Shown: piece after piece, positions 14,819-23,708 of the stretch | Layout: every line of letters starts with the position of its first letter | How positions within the stretch are numbered: the stretch's first letter is position 1 | NCBI GenBank assembly: GCA_016933315.1 | Contig: JAFGBE010000078.1 | Coordinates: 1 to 24,620 of the forward strand | Reading direction: 5' to 3' | Source: Candidatus Auribacterota bacterium | GTDB taxonomy: Bacteria; Auribacterota; UBA6266 | Length of the DNA: 24,620 nucleotides | Notes under the pieces: model-generated | What the model saw: the letters and a program-made list of their open reading frames with translations, nothing else | Told to the model about the DNA's origin: nothing | Databases searched by the model: none | Translations under genes and position numbers: made by a program

Positions 14819-17284
14819 ATGTTTCCCAGAAAAATTTTATTGATAGGCATCCTGATATTTCTTATACATCCTGTTTGCCCTGCTTTTTCTTCAGAGACTT
14901 CGAGGGCGAAAGAGCTTTTTGAAGTGTCAAAGGCCGCGTATGCAGACGGGTTATATTCAGCCGCCGCAACACAGTTGCAGAGATATATAGCCACTTATCC
15001 TACAGCGGAAAACAGAAGAGAGGCTGTGACACTTTTGGGGGAATGCTATTACTATAACGGCGAATATGACAACGCTATCAACCTGTTGCAGAGGTTTGTC
15101 AAGCATCACGACAGGGAATTCAGGGATTCCATGCTGTACTGGCTTGGCGAATCATATCTCAAGCAGAAAGAATACGAAGCGGCTATATCGTCTTACAGGA
15201 CGCTCCTCAGCGAATATGCGGAAAGTTCTTATCTTTCCTATTCTTGCTATTCTCTCGGCTGGTGTTATTACCAGCTCGGGGAATATGATAAAGGGATAAA
15301 TTTCTTAAAAACGCTTATAGAAAAATTTCCTGACAGCGAACTGCTGTCCAAGAGCCTGCTTGATATAGGGGCTATGCAATATAACCTGAAAAATTATTCT
15401 CTTGCCGAAGAAAATTTTAAGGATGTTATAACAAGATTTCCTGATTCGCCTGAAGCTGTGGAGTCGCTGCTGTGGATGGGCAAGGTCAGCCTGGCTTCTG
15501 AGAAATATTCCAAAGCTGTAGATTACCTTGAAAAGGCGTACGAAAAAGAAAAAGACGAAGAGTGGTCTTCGGACTGTCTGTATCTGATAGCTACTTCCTA
15601 CTGGGAATTGAAGGAATACGACAAATCTATTGAAAGGTTTTCTCTTATCACCAAAAATTATCCGAACTCGAAATATTTAAAAGATGCGGTCCTGAGGACA
15701 GGGGAAGGCAGCTATATTCTTGCGGATTATAAGGTTGCTATAGAGCAGCTGGAAACGTTTATAAAAAATTTCCAGAATGATGAGGATGTTGAAAAGGCAA
15801 AATACTGGCTGGCTGAATCTTATCTGGAAACCGGCGAATATGAAAAAGCGGAAGACTTTTTTAAGGAGTTGACTAATAAATACACCGGAAGCCCTAAGAT
15901 CCCGGATTTCTACAACGGGCTTGGCTGGTCCTATTTCAGGCAGAGTGATTACCTGAATGCTGTAGATAACTTTAAAAGGGCCAGAGAGAGCAGCAGTGAT
16001 CCTGAATTCAAAGGCGGCTGCCAGCTGAAAATAGGGGATGCGTATTATTTCCTCGGTGATTATGAAGAAGCGATAAAAAGCTATAAAAAAGTTTTAAGTG
16101 ACTATTCAAACAGCGGCAAATCCGACCAGGCCTTGTTCCAGATAGGCTGGTGCTATTATAAACTGGAAGATTTCGATAAGGCCAAAGGTGCCTTTGAAGC
16201 TCTTATTGCGCAATATCCGCAGAGTTCGTTTTCGGATAATGCACAGTACAGGATAGGTATGTCGAATTTTAACGGCGGCAAATTTGAAGAGGCGCTGAGC
16301 GCTTATTTTAAGCTGCTTGAGGCGTTTCCCGATTCCGACCTGAAAGATATGGCTATGTTCCGGATAGCGGCCACTTATTATGCTATGGGTGATTATCAGA
16401 ACTCGCTTGATTACTATTCGAAGATGGTCGAAAAATTTCCGGACAGTTCCCTTATTGCCAGGGCGGAATATGAACGAGCCTGGTGTTACAGCCAGATGGG
16501 CAATATTGAACAGGCGAGCAAAATATTTGAAGAATATGTGGTTAAATACCCCGATTCTCCAATTACGGCCGAAGTTATGTTCTGGCTTGGGGAGAAACGT
16601 TACAACATGGATGAATTTAAGTCGTCGAGGGAAATATATACCAAACTGTTTGAGCAGTTTCCCGATTCCAAGCTTGCCGACGATGCTATGTTCTGGGCGG
16701 CGAAAAGCGCGTTTAGAAACGGGGATTATATAGATGCGGAAAGGATATTGAAAGTGCTTCTGGAAAGATACCCGGAAGGGGATTTCGTGATAGAAGGGAA
16801 ATTCCTTATGGGAGACAGCCTGGCGGCCCAGATTAAGTTCAGCGAGGCGCTGGATGTTTTTAACAGCCTTCTGGAAGTGAAGGATAATTATCTGGTTAAT
16901 GAAACGAAAGGAAGAATTGCGGATTGTCTCTTCAGCCTGAGCAAATTTGAGGAAGCGGCTGAAGAATACACTTCGGTTCTTGACTGCAACAATGCCGAAC
17001 TGGTGGCCCAGTCGTATTACAAAATAGGCCGTTGCTATGAGAAACTCGGCCGCAATGAGGAGGCTATTGACCGTTACATTATGGTGGTGTACGGCTACCC
17101 GCAAATCGCCCAGTGGTTTTCGAAAGCCGCTTATTCAGCTGCCGAAAAATACGAAGATATGGGGAAGTATAAGGAAGCCATAAAAATATATCAAAAGGTG
17201 ATAGACGAAAACAACGCCATGAGCGGAGATGCGGCAAACAGAATTGCCGAATTAAGAAGGAAAGGCGGGTTTTTCGGGTTTTAG
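14819..17284 (+). CDS. Secreted protein of about 21 tetratricopeptide repeats
   Basis: The 821-residue product begins with a Sec signal peptide (FPRKILLIGILIFLIHPVCP, likely cleaved near residue 25), so it should act in the periplasm or on the envelope. The rest is almost entirely TPR: about 21 units of roughly 37 residues, each with a GEYDxA-like turn and many ending in FPDS or YPDS, as in the TPR_6 units of YbgF/CpoB and BamD. It ends in GGFFGF. Cys20 lacks a proper lipobox. It starts at the first base after the ymdB stop, with GAAGGAAG as ribosome site, and precedes exbB, exbD and a TonB-like gene by 73 nt. It probably scaffolds a periplasmic complex of that motor. No enzymatic domain is present; the partner is unknown. 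Confidence 0.85.
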   Translation: MFPRKILLIGILIFLIHPVCPAFSSETSRAKELFEVSKAAYADGLYSAAATQLQRYIATYPTAENRREAVTLLGECYYYNGEYDNAINLLQRFVKHHDREFRDSMLYWLGESYLKQKEYEAAISSYRTLLSEYAESSYLSYSCYSLGWCYYQLGEYDKGINFLKTLIEKFPDSELLSKSLLDIGAMQYNLKNYSLAEENFKDVITRFPDSPEAVESLLWMGKVSLASEKYSKAVDYLEKAYEKEKDEEWSSDCLYLIATSYWELKEYDKSIERFSLITKNYPNSKYLKDAVLRTGEGSYILADYKVAIEQLETFIKNFQNDEDVEKAKYWLAESYLETGEYEKAEDFFKELTNKYTGSPKIPDFYNGLGWSYFRQSDYLNAVDNFKRARESSSDPEFKGGCQLKIGDAYYFLGDYEEAIKSYKKVLSDYSNSGKSDQALFQIGWCYYKLEDFDKAKGAFEALIAQYPQSSFSDNAQYRIGMSNFNGGKFEEALSAYFKLLEAFPDSDLKDMAMFRIAATYYAMGDYQNSLDYYSKMVEKFPDSSLIARAEYERAWCYSQMGNIEQASKIFEEYVVKYPDSPITAEVMFWLGEKRYNMDEFKSSREIYTKLFEQFPDSKLADDAMFWAAKSAFRNGDYIDAERILKVLLERYPEGDFVIEGKFLMGDSLAAQIKFSEALDVFNSLLEVKDNYLVNETKGRIADCLFSLSKFEEAAEEYTSVLDCNNAELVAQSYYKIGRCYEKLGRNEEAIDRYIMVVYGYPQIAQWFSKAAYSAAEKYEDMGKYKEAIKIYQKVIDENNAMSGDAANRIAELRRKGGFFGF

Positions 17285-17320
17285 CGTGGTTATTATGATG
17301 CTTTATATGAAGTGTAAAAA

Positions 17321-17329
17321 TGATATAAT
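17321..17329 (+). promoter_or_regulatory. Extended -10 promoter for exbB-exbD-tonB-like operon
   Basis: TG (17321-17322), one base, then a perfect TATAAT (17324-17329) form an extended -10 element. The -35 region is poor, which is acceptable for this promoter class. The start point would be near 17336, 22 nt before the exbB ATG. Confidence 0.55.
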
Positions 17330-17357
17330 CGTATCTTGGAATCGGAAGGAGGAATAA

Positions 17358-17990
17358 ATGTTAGAGATAGTGATGAAGGGCGGGCCGTTGATGGTCTTGA
17401 TAGGCCTTTGTTCGGTTCTTGCGCTGACAATTTTTACTGAAAGGCTTTTCCATTTTCACAGAGCCCAGATTGACACGGAAAAATTTATGGTGGGCATCAG
17501 GAATATAATTAAAAAAGGAAAAATCACCGAAGCGATTTCCATCTGCGACGAAACCCCCGGTCCCGTTGCCCACATAGTGAGGGCCGGGCTGTTGAAGCAT
17601 TCGGAAACCAAAGAAGACATAAAGGAAGCCATTGAAGACGCCGGTCTCCATGAAGTTCCCCGCTTCGAGAAAAATCTTGTCGTTCTGGCTACGATTGCGC
17701 ATGTTACACCGCTGCTGGGGCTTCTCGGCACAGTTACGGGGATGATAAGGGCTTTTATGAAAATTCAGGAGATACACATGGCTTCGGGTATTGTGAATCC
17801 GGCTGACCTTGCCAAAGGCATCTGGGAAGCCCTGGTAACTACCGCGGGAGGATTGACAGTGGCTATCCCCACATATGTTGCTTATAACTACCTGGTGAGC
17901 CGTGTTGACAGCCTTGTCCTGGACATGGAAAAAAGCGCAACTGAGTTAGTCAATATTCTGTCGGAACGGGGAGAAGAGTATGAAGTTTAA
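17358..17990 (+). CDS. exbB: MotA/TolQ/ExbB family proton channel
   Basis: Inner-membrane stator that uses the proton gradient to drive a TonB- or TolA-type transducer. The 210 residues hold three membrane helices: about 5-27 after an N-terminal GGPLMVLIGLCSV, then about 110-135 within VTPLLGLLGTVTGMIRAF, and about 155-180 in the conserved LVTTAGGLTVAIPTYVAYN. A cytoplasmic domain lies between helices 1 and 2. The ribosome site AAGGAGG (17346-17352) is strong. The gene overlaps exbD by 11 nt. Whether it is an ExbB or TolQ paralogue cannot be decided from sequence alone; the TonB-like third gene and absence of tolB/pal here favour an ExbB-type label. Confidence 0.93.
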   Translation: MLEIVMKGGPLMVLIGLCSVLALTIFTERLFHFHRAQIDTEKFMVGIRNIIKKGKITEAISICDETPGPVAHIVRAGLLKHSETKEDIKEAIEDAGLHEVPRFEKNLVVLATIAHVTPLLGLLGTVTGMIRAFMKIQEIHMASGIVNPADLAKGIWEALVTTAGGLTVAIPTYVAYNYLVSRVDSLVLDMEKSATELVNILSERGEEYEV

Positions 17991-18390
17991 AAGAACTACA
18001 GTTCTTGAAAAGGGGAAGCTGGATATAACCCCGCTTATAGATGTGGTTTTTCTGCTTATAATATTTTTTATGCTTTCTTCGACATTTATTCTCCAGCCGG
18101 GTATAAAAGTCAACCTTCCGGATTCCAAGGTCAGTGACGCCCAGCCCGAAGAGAATATAATTGTTACCATAACATCGGAAAAGACAATTCTTCTCAACGA
18201 TGAGAAAGTGGATGAGGAGAGCCTTTCCATAAAACTCAGGCCAATAGCAAAGAGGACTCCCGAAAGAATTGTGATAATCAAAGCCGATGAAAGGGTTAAC
18301 CACGGCTTGGTTGTTAAGATTATGGGCGAAATCAAGGACGCCGGTATAAAGCGGCTTGCCATTGCGACAAAACCGAAGAAAGATAAATAA
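17980..18390 (+). CDS. exbD: ExbD/TolR family biopolymer transport protein
   Basis: Partner of the ExbB channel: a single-pass protein whose membrane Asp carries protons. The 136 residues have a short cytoplasmic start, a transmembrane helix (about 19-40) containing LDITPLIDVVFLLIIFFML with the proton-path residue Asp21, and a periplasmic domain ending in DAGIKRLAIATKP. The length is typical. Its start lies 11 nt inside exbB, with GGGGAGAAG as ribosome site. The stop codon is within the left arm of a hairpin whose right arm ends just before the next start codon. Confidence 0.93.
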   Translation: MKFKRTTVLEKGKLDITPLIDVVFLLIIFFMLSSTFILQPGIKVNLPDSKVSDAQPEENIIVTITSEKTILLNDEKVDEESLSIKLRPIAKRTPERIVIIKADERVNHGLVVKIMGEIKDAGIKRLAIATKPKKDK

Positions 18391-18426
18391 GAGTTACCGG
18401 GCGGAATTATCCTCTTCCTTATTTAT
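18383..18426 (+). promoter_or_regulatory. Intercistronic hairpin between exbD and the TonB-like gene
   Basis: ATAAATAAG (18383-18391), which includes the exbD stop, pairs perfectly with CTTATTTAT (18418-18426), which ends right before the next ATG. The loop is 26 nt. No ribosome site lies close to that ATG. Ribosomes finishing exbD would melt the stem, so translational coupling is a reasonable inference. Confidence 0.4.
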
Positions 18427-19182
18427 ATGAGCATGGTTTTTAAAGATAAAATTTTTATTCAGGCGCTTATACTTTCATTGATCTGGCATTTTGCCGGTTT
18501 TCTTGTGATTAGTATCAGGAAGGACCCTTTTTATCTGAAACAGAGGATACCTATGGAAGTTTCTCTTACAGGCATACCTTTGACTATGGATAAACCGGAA
18601 ATAACGGATATTCTGAATGAGAGCGATTATAACCTTTTTTCAATGCCGACAAGATCCGGTTTTTCTAAGAAAGTGCTGGATTCCGAAATTCAATTTGGTC
18701 ATCAGGTTGTTATCTGGGACAATGAGCCTCAAAGCCTGAAAACGAGGGGAAAAAAACTCCCATCCGCCGTTACAGAGGTCTTGCCCAAGCCTGAGTTTAA
18801 TATAAAGCTTGGGATGGAGGCAAAAGATGTTTTTGCTCCTTCCATAGTGGATGAGGAGGCGGTAAAGGATTTTATTTCTGCGACGAAACAGAGAAATTCG
18901 CTGGTGTCCGGACCTATAAAAGAGAGAGAAATCGTAAAAATAAAATATCCGGAATTGCCCGCTGATTTCAAGGATTACTCTGACCTGAATATGATACGGC
19001 TGAAGTTCTGGGTGACTCCTTCGGGAGAAGTTAAATATGTTATTGTGGAAAAATCATGCGGGAACAGGAATATTGACCAGTTATGGGTTGATTCTATTCA
19101 GAACTGGATTTTTAAGGAAGACAGGACAACTGATTCGCTTCAATGGGGCAGCATCGATACTCATCCCGCGACCGTTAAGTGA
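18427..19182 (+). CDS. TonB-like energy transducer protein
   Basis: The 251 residues have one N-terminal transmembrane helix (about 10-28, IQALILSLIWHFAGFLVI), a long linker, and a C-terminal domain (about 185-251) reading DLNMIRLKFWVTPSGEVKYV and later VDSIQNWIFK. This resembles the beta-alpha-beta core of TonB/TolA C-terminal domains. In the setting exbB-exbD-X it is probably the protein that carries motor energy across the periplasm. The linker is not the proline-rich rod of classic TonB. Two starts are possible, ATG at 18427 or 18433; neither has a good ribosome site. The family call rests on topology, the C-terminal pattern and context, so it is moderate. Confidence 0.65.
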   Translation: MSMVFKDKIFIQALILSLIWHFAGFLVISIRKDPFYLKQRIPMEVSLTGIPLTMDKPEITDILNESDYNLFSMPTRSGFSKKVLDSEIQFGHQVVIWDNEPQSLKTRGKKLPSAVTEVLPKPEFNIKLGMEAKDVFAPSIVDEEAVKDFISATKQRNSLVSGPIKEREIVKIKYPELPADFKDYSDLNMIRLKFWVTPSGEVKYVIVEKSCGNRNIDQLWVDSIQNWIFKEDRTTDSLQWGSIDTHPATVK

Positions 19183-19190
19183 GCGTCTGA

Positions 19191-19439
19191 ATGATTAAAG
19201 TGGATATTTCGACAGCCTTTATAATCTATTTGTGCCTGACCCTTGGATTGGTGCTTTTTGCCTGGATTTTTTTCGAATACAGATTTAAGGTAAAAAGGGT
19301 CAATCCCCAGATCAAAAGGACATGCAGGTGTCCGATTTGTGCTTTTGTCTATATATATGATGTTGAAGAGGAATATTCCAGGTGTCCCCGTTGCGGCTCC
19401 ATCAATGAAAACAAGAAAATAAAGCAGGAAAATGAGTAA
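19191..19439 (+). CDS. Small membrane-anchored zinc-ribbon protein
   Basis: 82 residues, function not recognised. An N-terminal transmembrane helix (about 8-27, AFIIYLCLTLGLVLFAWIFF) is followed by a basic stretch and a zinc ribbon, CRCPIC with CPRC about 20 residues later. This puts the ribbon on the cytoplasmic side by the positive-inside rule. An acidic tail ends the protein. It starts 8 nt after the TonB-like stop and overlaps the dnaE start by 8 nt, so it links the envelope operon to dnaE. Two CxxC pairs and a clean membrane helix make it a credible gene rather than a chance frame. Confidence 0.7.
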   Translation: MIKVDISTAFIIYLCLTLGLVLFAWIFFEYRFKVKRVNPQIKRTCRCPICAFVYIYDVEEEYSRCPRCGSINENKKIKQENE

Positions 19440-22400
19440 GAAATCAAACTTTGTCCACCTTCATGTGCACTCGGAATACAGCCTTCTTGACGGGGCGTGC
19501 AGCATAGAAAAAATGATAAAAAAAGCCGCATCTCTGAAGATGCCGGCTTTGGCCGTTACAGACCATGGAAATATGCATGGCGTAATAAAATTCTACAAGC
19601 AGGCGTTATCCGAAAACATCAAGCCGATTATCGGAAGCGAACTGTATGTCGCACCCGGCTCAAGGCTTGAGAAGAAGCTGGATAAACGCAAAAACAATTC
19701 CTATCATTTAACAATACTCGTAAAAGATGAGGTAGGCTACCACAACCTCCTCGTTTTAAGTTCCGAATCCTATCTGTCGGGTTATTACTACAAGCCCAGA
19801 ATAGATAAAGAGCTTCTGAGAAAGCACAGCCAGGGCCTTATAGGCTTGAGCGGTTGCCTGAAAGGCGAGATTGCAAGTGAGATAATTGACGGAAACATGG
19901 ACAGGGCCATGGAGATTGCCGGAGAATATTCGGATATTTTCGGCAAGAACAATTTTTACCTGGAAATGATGAATCATTATATTGATGAACAGCAGAAAGT
20001 CAATAAGGCCGTGAAAGAACTTTCCGGGAGAACAGGTATACCCGTGGTGGCGACTAACGATGTCCATTATGTTGACAGGGAAGACGCAAAAGCACATGAG
20101 ATCCTCCTGGGCATACAGACAGGGATGACGCTGGATGATGAAAACAGGATGAAAATGGCTACGGAAGAATTTTACCTGAAGAGTGCCGGCGAAATGGAAA
20201 AACTCTTTGAAGAATATCCGGATGCCGTTGAGAATACAATGGTTATCTCGGAACGCTGCAACCTCGAGCTTTCTCTCGAAAAAACCTATCATTATCCGGC
20301 TTTTTCTCCTCCACGCGGGGAAAACGAAAGCCATTACCTGCGGGAATTATGCGAAAGCGGCCTGAAAAAAAGGTATAAGGAGATCACCGCTGAAATAAAA
20401 GACAGAATGGAACACGAACTCAGCATTATAGAAAGACTGGGTTTTATCAGTTATTTCCTTATAGTGTGGGATTTTATAGATTATGCCAAGACACATGATA
20501 TTCCGATAGGGCCGGGAAGAGGTTCTGCTGCCGGAAGTATAGTTGCATATGTGCTCGGTATAACGAATGTTGACCCCATAAAGTTCAAACTTCTTTTCGA
20601 AAGGTTTCTCAATCCCGACAGGATATCTCCTCCTGATATCGATATAGATATAGCGGATGAGGACCGCGCAAGATTGATAGAATACGTATCCAATAAATAC
20701 GGCAAAGACAGTGTTGCGCAGATAATCACTTTTGGGACTATGAAAGCAAGGGCTGTGGTAAGGGATGTCGGCAGGGTTATGAATATGCCTTACGCTGATG
20801 TTGATAAACTGGCAAAGCTTGTTCCCGAAGGGCCTAAAGTCAAACTTGAAGATGCCCTGAAGAGCGAACCGCGGCTTAGAGAGGTTGTGGATAAAGATAA
20901 AAAAATAAAAGATCTTATTGAAATGGCCTTAAGGCTTGAAGGCTTGAACAGGCATGCGTCTACCCATGCCGCAGGCGTTGTAATTTCCGACAGGCCGCTT
21001 GTCAACTATGTGCCGCTTTGTAAAGGAAAAGAGGATGAAGTCATTACGCAGTTTGACATGAATGATGTAGGCAGCAACGGGCTTCTGAAAATGGATTTCC
21101 TGGGTTTGAGGACGTTAACGGTTATAAAGAACTGCATCAAGATTATTGAAAGAACAAGATCCGAAAAAATTGACATCGATGAAATCCCTCTCGACGACAA
21201 AAAAGCTTTCGAGCTTTTGAACAACGCTGATACCATAGGAGTATTCCAGCTTGAAAGTGCGGGAATGCAGGACCTTGCAAGAAGAATAGGCATATCGAAC
21301 CTGGAAGACATTAATGCGCTTGTTGCCCTTTTCAGGCCGGGCGCCATGAACATGCTTGATGATTATGTGCAGAGAAAACATGGAAAAGTTCCGATAAAAT
21401 ATGATCATCCCCTTCTTGAGCCGATTCTTATGGATACATACGGGATAATGCTCTATCAGGAACAGGTTATGCAGGCGGCAAATGCTGTTGCGGGTTATAC
21501 GCTTGCTGAAGCGGATATCCTCAGACGTATTATGGGAAAGAAAAAAGTTGATGAAATGGAAAACCAGAAGGAGAAATTTGTCAGCGGCGCCGTTAAGAAT
21601 AATATCAAAAAGCGCCTGGCCGAAAAAATCTTTGATAACATAGAAAAATTTGCCGGTTACGGCTTTAATAAATCGCACAGCCAGGCATACGCAATGATAG
21701 CTTACCAGACCGCTTACCTGAAGGCGAATTACCCGGTGGAATATATGGCATCAGTTCTTACCAGTGAACTTAATGACATGGATAAGATAGTAAAATATAT
21801 AGATGAATGTTCAAATATGGGGATTGAAATCCTGCCTCCTGATATAAATGAGAGTTTTAAAGGTTTCACTGTTGTGGGCGGCAATATTCGCTTTGGCCTC
21901 GCGGCGATTAAAAATGTAGGGGAAACTGCAGTTGAATCAATAATAAGAGCCAGGAAAAAGCATGGGAAATTTGTATCCTTGACTCATTTTTTAAACAGTG
22001 TGGATTCCAAGGCTACAAACAGGAAGGTTGTTGAAAGCCTTATAAAATGCGGCGCTTTTGGCAGCATGGGATATACGCGGTCACAACTTCTGAAGGCACT
22101 CGAGATGAAGCTGAATGAAGCGTCTATTGCGCAAAGAGAGAGGATGAACGGGCAAAGGGCGCTTTTCGGCGAGGAAACGGTCACTGTTGAAACCGAAATG
22201 CTTCCGCAGGTTAAGGAATTTCATGAGAGTGAGCTTCTGACATTTGAAAAAGAGCTGCTGGGTTTTTACATATCGGGCCATCCGATAGTTCAGTATAAGG
22301 ATATAATAAAAGTGTATTCTACGGCGGACACTCAAACCCTGGGCGAGGCCGTATCCAACGGCAAAGTAATGGTGGGCGGAATCATATCCAATATGAAAAG

Positions 22401-22866
22401 GATGATGACGAAAAGGCAGGAAAGAATGGCTGTGTTAAAGCTTGAAGACCTTAAAGGATATGCTGAAGTCATCATCTTCCCTTCGGCCTACGACAGGAAT
22501 TTCGACCTTATACAGAAAAACCTGCCCGTTATGGTAATAGGGAAAGTCAGCTTTAAAGAGGATACCCCGAAAATAATAGCCGATGAATTAATACATCTTG
22601 ACGATATAAGGGAAAGATTTACCGAATCTGTCGTTATAGAAGTGTTTTCCGGTAACCTTAAGGAGGGCGAAATAGGGTTGTTGAGGGATATAATTAGCAG
22701 GCATAAAGGAAAGATACCCCTGCAGATAGCACTGAACATATCTTCCGGCGGCAAAGTGAACATGCTTTCCGGCAAAGGTTTTTATGTAAAACCTTCGGAT
22801 CAATTTATAAAAGATGTCACGAGCCTGCTCGGAGAAAATACAGTATGGTTCAAAAGGAAGACTTGA
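19432..22866 (+). CDS. dnaE: DNA polymerase III alpha subunit (DnaE1 type)
   Basis: Main replicative polymerase. The 1144 residues cover an N-terminal PHP domain (FVHLHVHSEYSLLDGACS, TDHGNMHG, then TNDVHYVDRED) whose metal-binding histidines look intact. The C-family palm follows with catalytic Asp402 and Asp404 in PPDIDIDIAD and Asp555 in KMDFLGLRTL, matching E. coli D401, D403 and D555. Then come the fingers, the tandem HhH region, and a C-terminal OB fold (VMVGGIISNMKRMMTKRQER onward). The intact PHP may give proofreading or pyrophosphatase activity; that is inference. The start ATG at 19432 lies inside the zinc-ribbon gene, with AGGAAAATG-type spacing to a weak ribosome site. Confidence 0.97.
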   Translation: MSKKSNFVHLHVHSEYSLLDGACSIEKMIKKAASLKMPALAVTDHGNMHGVIKFYKQALSENIKPIIGSELYVAPGSRLEKKLDKRKNNSYHLTILVKDEVGYHNLLVLSSESYLSGYYYKPRIDKELLRKHSQGLIGLSGCLKGEIASEIIDGNMDRAMEIAGEYSDIFGKNNFYLEMMNHYIDEQQKVNKAVKELSGRTGIPVVATNDVHYVDREDAKAHEILLGIQTGMTLDDENRMKMATEEFYLKSAGEMEKLFEEYPDAVENTMVISERCNLELSLEKTYHYPAFSPPRGENESHYLRELCESGLKKRYKEITAEIKDRMEHELSIIERLGFISYFLIVWDFIDYAKTHDIPIGPGRGSAAGSIVAYVLGITNVDPIKFKLLFERFLNPDRISPPDIDIDIADEDRARLIEYVSNKYGKDSVAQIITFGTMKARAVVRDVGRVMNMPYADVDKLAKLVPEGPKVKLEDALKSEPRLREVVDKDKKIKDLIEMALRLEGLNRHASTHAAGVVISDRPLVNYVPLCKGKEDEVITQFDMNDVGSNGLLKMDFLGLRTLTVIKNCIKIIERTRSEKIDIDEIPLDDKKAFELLNNADTIGVFQLESAGMQDLARRIGISNLEDINALVALFRPGAMNMLDDYVQRKHGKVPIKYDHPLLEPILMDTYGIMLYQEQVMQAANAVAGYTLAEADILRRIMGKKKVDEMENQKEKFVSGAVKNNIKKRLAEKIFDNIEKFAGYGFNKSHSQAYAMIAYQTAYLKANYPVEYMASVLTSELNDMDKIVKYIDECSNMGIEILPPDINESFKGFTVVGGNIRFGLAAIKNVGETAVESIIRARKKHGKFVSLTHFLNSVDSKATNRKVVESLIKCGAFGSMGYTRSQLLKALEMKLNEASIAQRERMNGQRALFGEETVTVETEMLPQVKEFHESELLTFEKELLGFYISGHPIVQYKDIIKVYSTADTQTLGEAVSNGKVMVGGIISNMKRMMTKRQERMAVLKLEDLKGYAEVIIFPSAYDRNFDLIQKNLPVMVIGKVSFKEDTPKIIADELIHLDDIRERFTESVVIEVFSGNLKEGEIGLLRDIISRHKGKIPLQIALNISSGGKVNMLSGKGFYVKPSDQFIKDVTSLLGENTVWFKRKT

Positions 22867-22875
22867 GGAGGTTTT

Positions 22876-23403
22876 ATGAACAGGCCTGTCTGGGTTACCG
22901 TCGTGGGGATATTGGGCATAATCGTTGCTTGTTTCAGGATTATAGGCGCGGGGCAGACAATGATAATGCCCGCGATTATGGATTTCCAGAAGGATATATT
23001 CCTGTCTATTGAAAATGCCCCGGCTAAAGACGCAAACGATGCGGCGGCAAAGAAGCAGATAACCGAAACATTCAAAAATTTTTATAAGATGCCGGATTGG
23101 TACCCGAAGTTCTGCCTCATTACAGGTGTATTAAGCGCATTAGCGGGAGGCTTGTACCTGTTTGCTGCGATAGGCATGCTGCAGTTGAAGACGGGCGCTT
23201 TAAAAATATTCTATGCCGCTGTGGGCATTTTTATATTTATCAATGCGGTCAGGCTTGTTATTATGTCCATGTCGCTGAGTTTCATGATGATTTTAATGAA
23301 TTTTGCCGGGGTCTTCGGCATGGTTATAGATATCGTCCTGCTTGTTGTTGTCCTGCAGGGAAACAAGTCGGCTTTCTTAACGGCGCGCGGAGGTGTAGCA
23401 TGA
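22876..23403 (+). CDS. Predicted four-helix membrane protein
   Basis: 175 residues, family not recognised. Hydrophobic segments lie at about 7-33, 77-100, 104-128 and 130-160. Between the first two is a hydrophilic, Ala/Lys-rich stretch (about 38-75, including KDANDAAAKKQITETFK) likely outside the membrane. GAGGAGG (22864-22870) is a strong ribosome site 5 nt before the ATG and overlaps the dnaE stop codon, so the gene is probably co-transcribed with dnaE. The stop overlaps the next start by 4 nt (ATGA), so the two small membrane proteins may work together. Confidence 0.75.
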   Translation: MNRPVWVTVVGILGIIVACFRIIGAGQTMIMPAIMDFQKDIFLSIENAPAKDANDAAAKKQITETFKNFYKMPDWYPKFCLITGVLSALAGGLYLFAAIGMLQLKTGALKIFYAAVGIFIFINAVRLVIMSMSLSFMMILMNFAGVFGMVIDIVLLVVVLQGNKSAFLTARGGVA

Positions 23404-23642
23404 ACGAAGAGATTCTGGCAAACGGCATGGGGTTGATGGTCTACTCTATGATTATCCTCCTGCTGGGGATGATTGTTCTTGTAGTTGTAATATGGTGGCG
23501 CATAATCTCCAAGACAGGTTACCCGGGGGCGTTAAGCCTTCTGATGTTTGTTCCCGTAGCCAATGTGGTGCTTATTTTTATATTGGCCTTCAGCGAATGG
23601 CCTGTTGAGCGGGAAAACCGTTTGTTAAAAGGAAAAAGATAG
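23400..23642 (+). CDS. Predicted two-helix membrane protein, possibly DUF5684-like
   Basis: 80 residues with two transmembrane helices (about 12-35 and 45-65). Between them is RIISKTGYPGALSLLMFVP, a pattern of the kind seen in small membrane proteins annotated DUF5684/DUF805 (KxGxPGW... followed by PxxN); the resemblance is by eye only. A full ribosome site GGAGGTG (23389-23395) and an ATGA overlap with the preceding gene fix the start at 23400, although the frame is open further upstream inside that gene. Function unknown. Confidence 0.7.
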   Translation: MNEEILANGMGLMVYSMIILLLGMIVLVVVIWWRIISKTGYPGALSLLMFVPVANVVLIFILAFSEWPVERENRLLKGKR

Positions 23643-23708
23643 TGATTAATTGAAGAAATGCCAAGGGGTTGCATAAAGTTTTTTCGTAGGATAAACACTT
23701 AAAAAACC

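Noticed and set aside
14876..14881. Cys20 of the TPR protein as a lipoprotein lipobox
   Set aside because: The preceding residues HPV do not match the lipobox, which needs Gly, Ala or Ser before Cys. A plain Sec signal fits better.
16106..17104. 332-codon open frame on the minus strand inside the TPR gene
   Set aside because: It is antisense to a clear repeat protein. Repetitive codon use creates a long shadow frame; there is no ribosome site and no recognisable domain.
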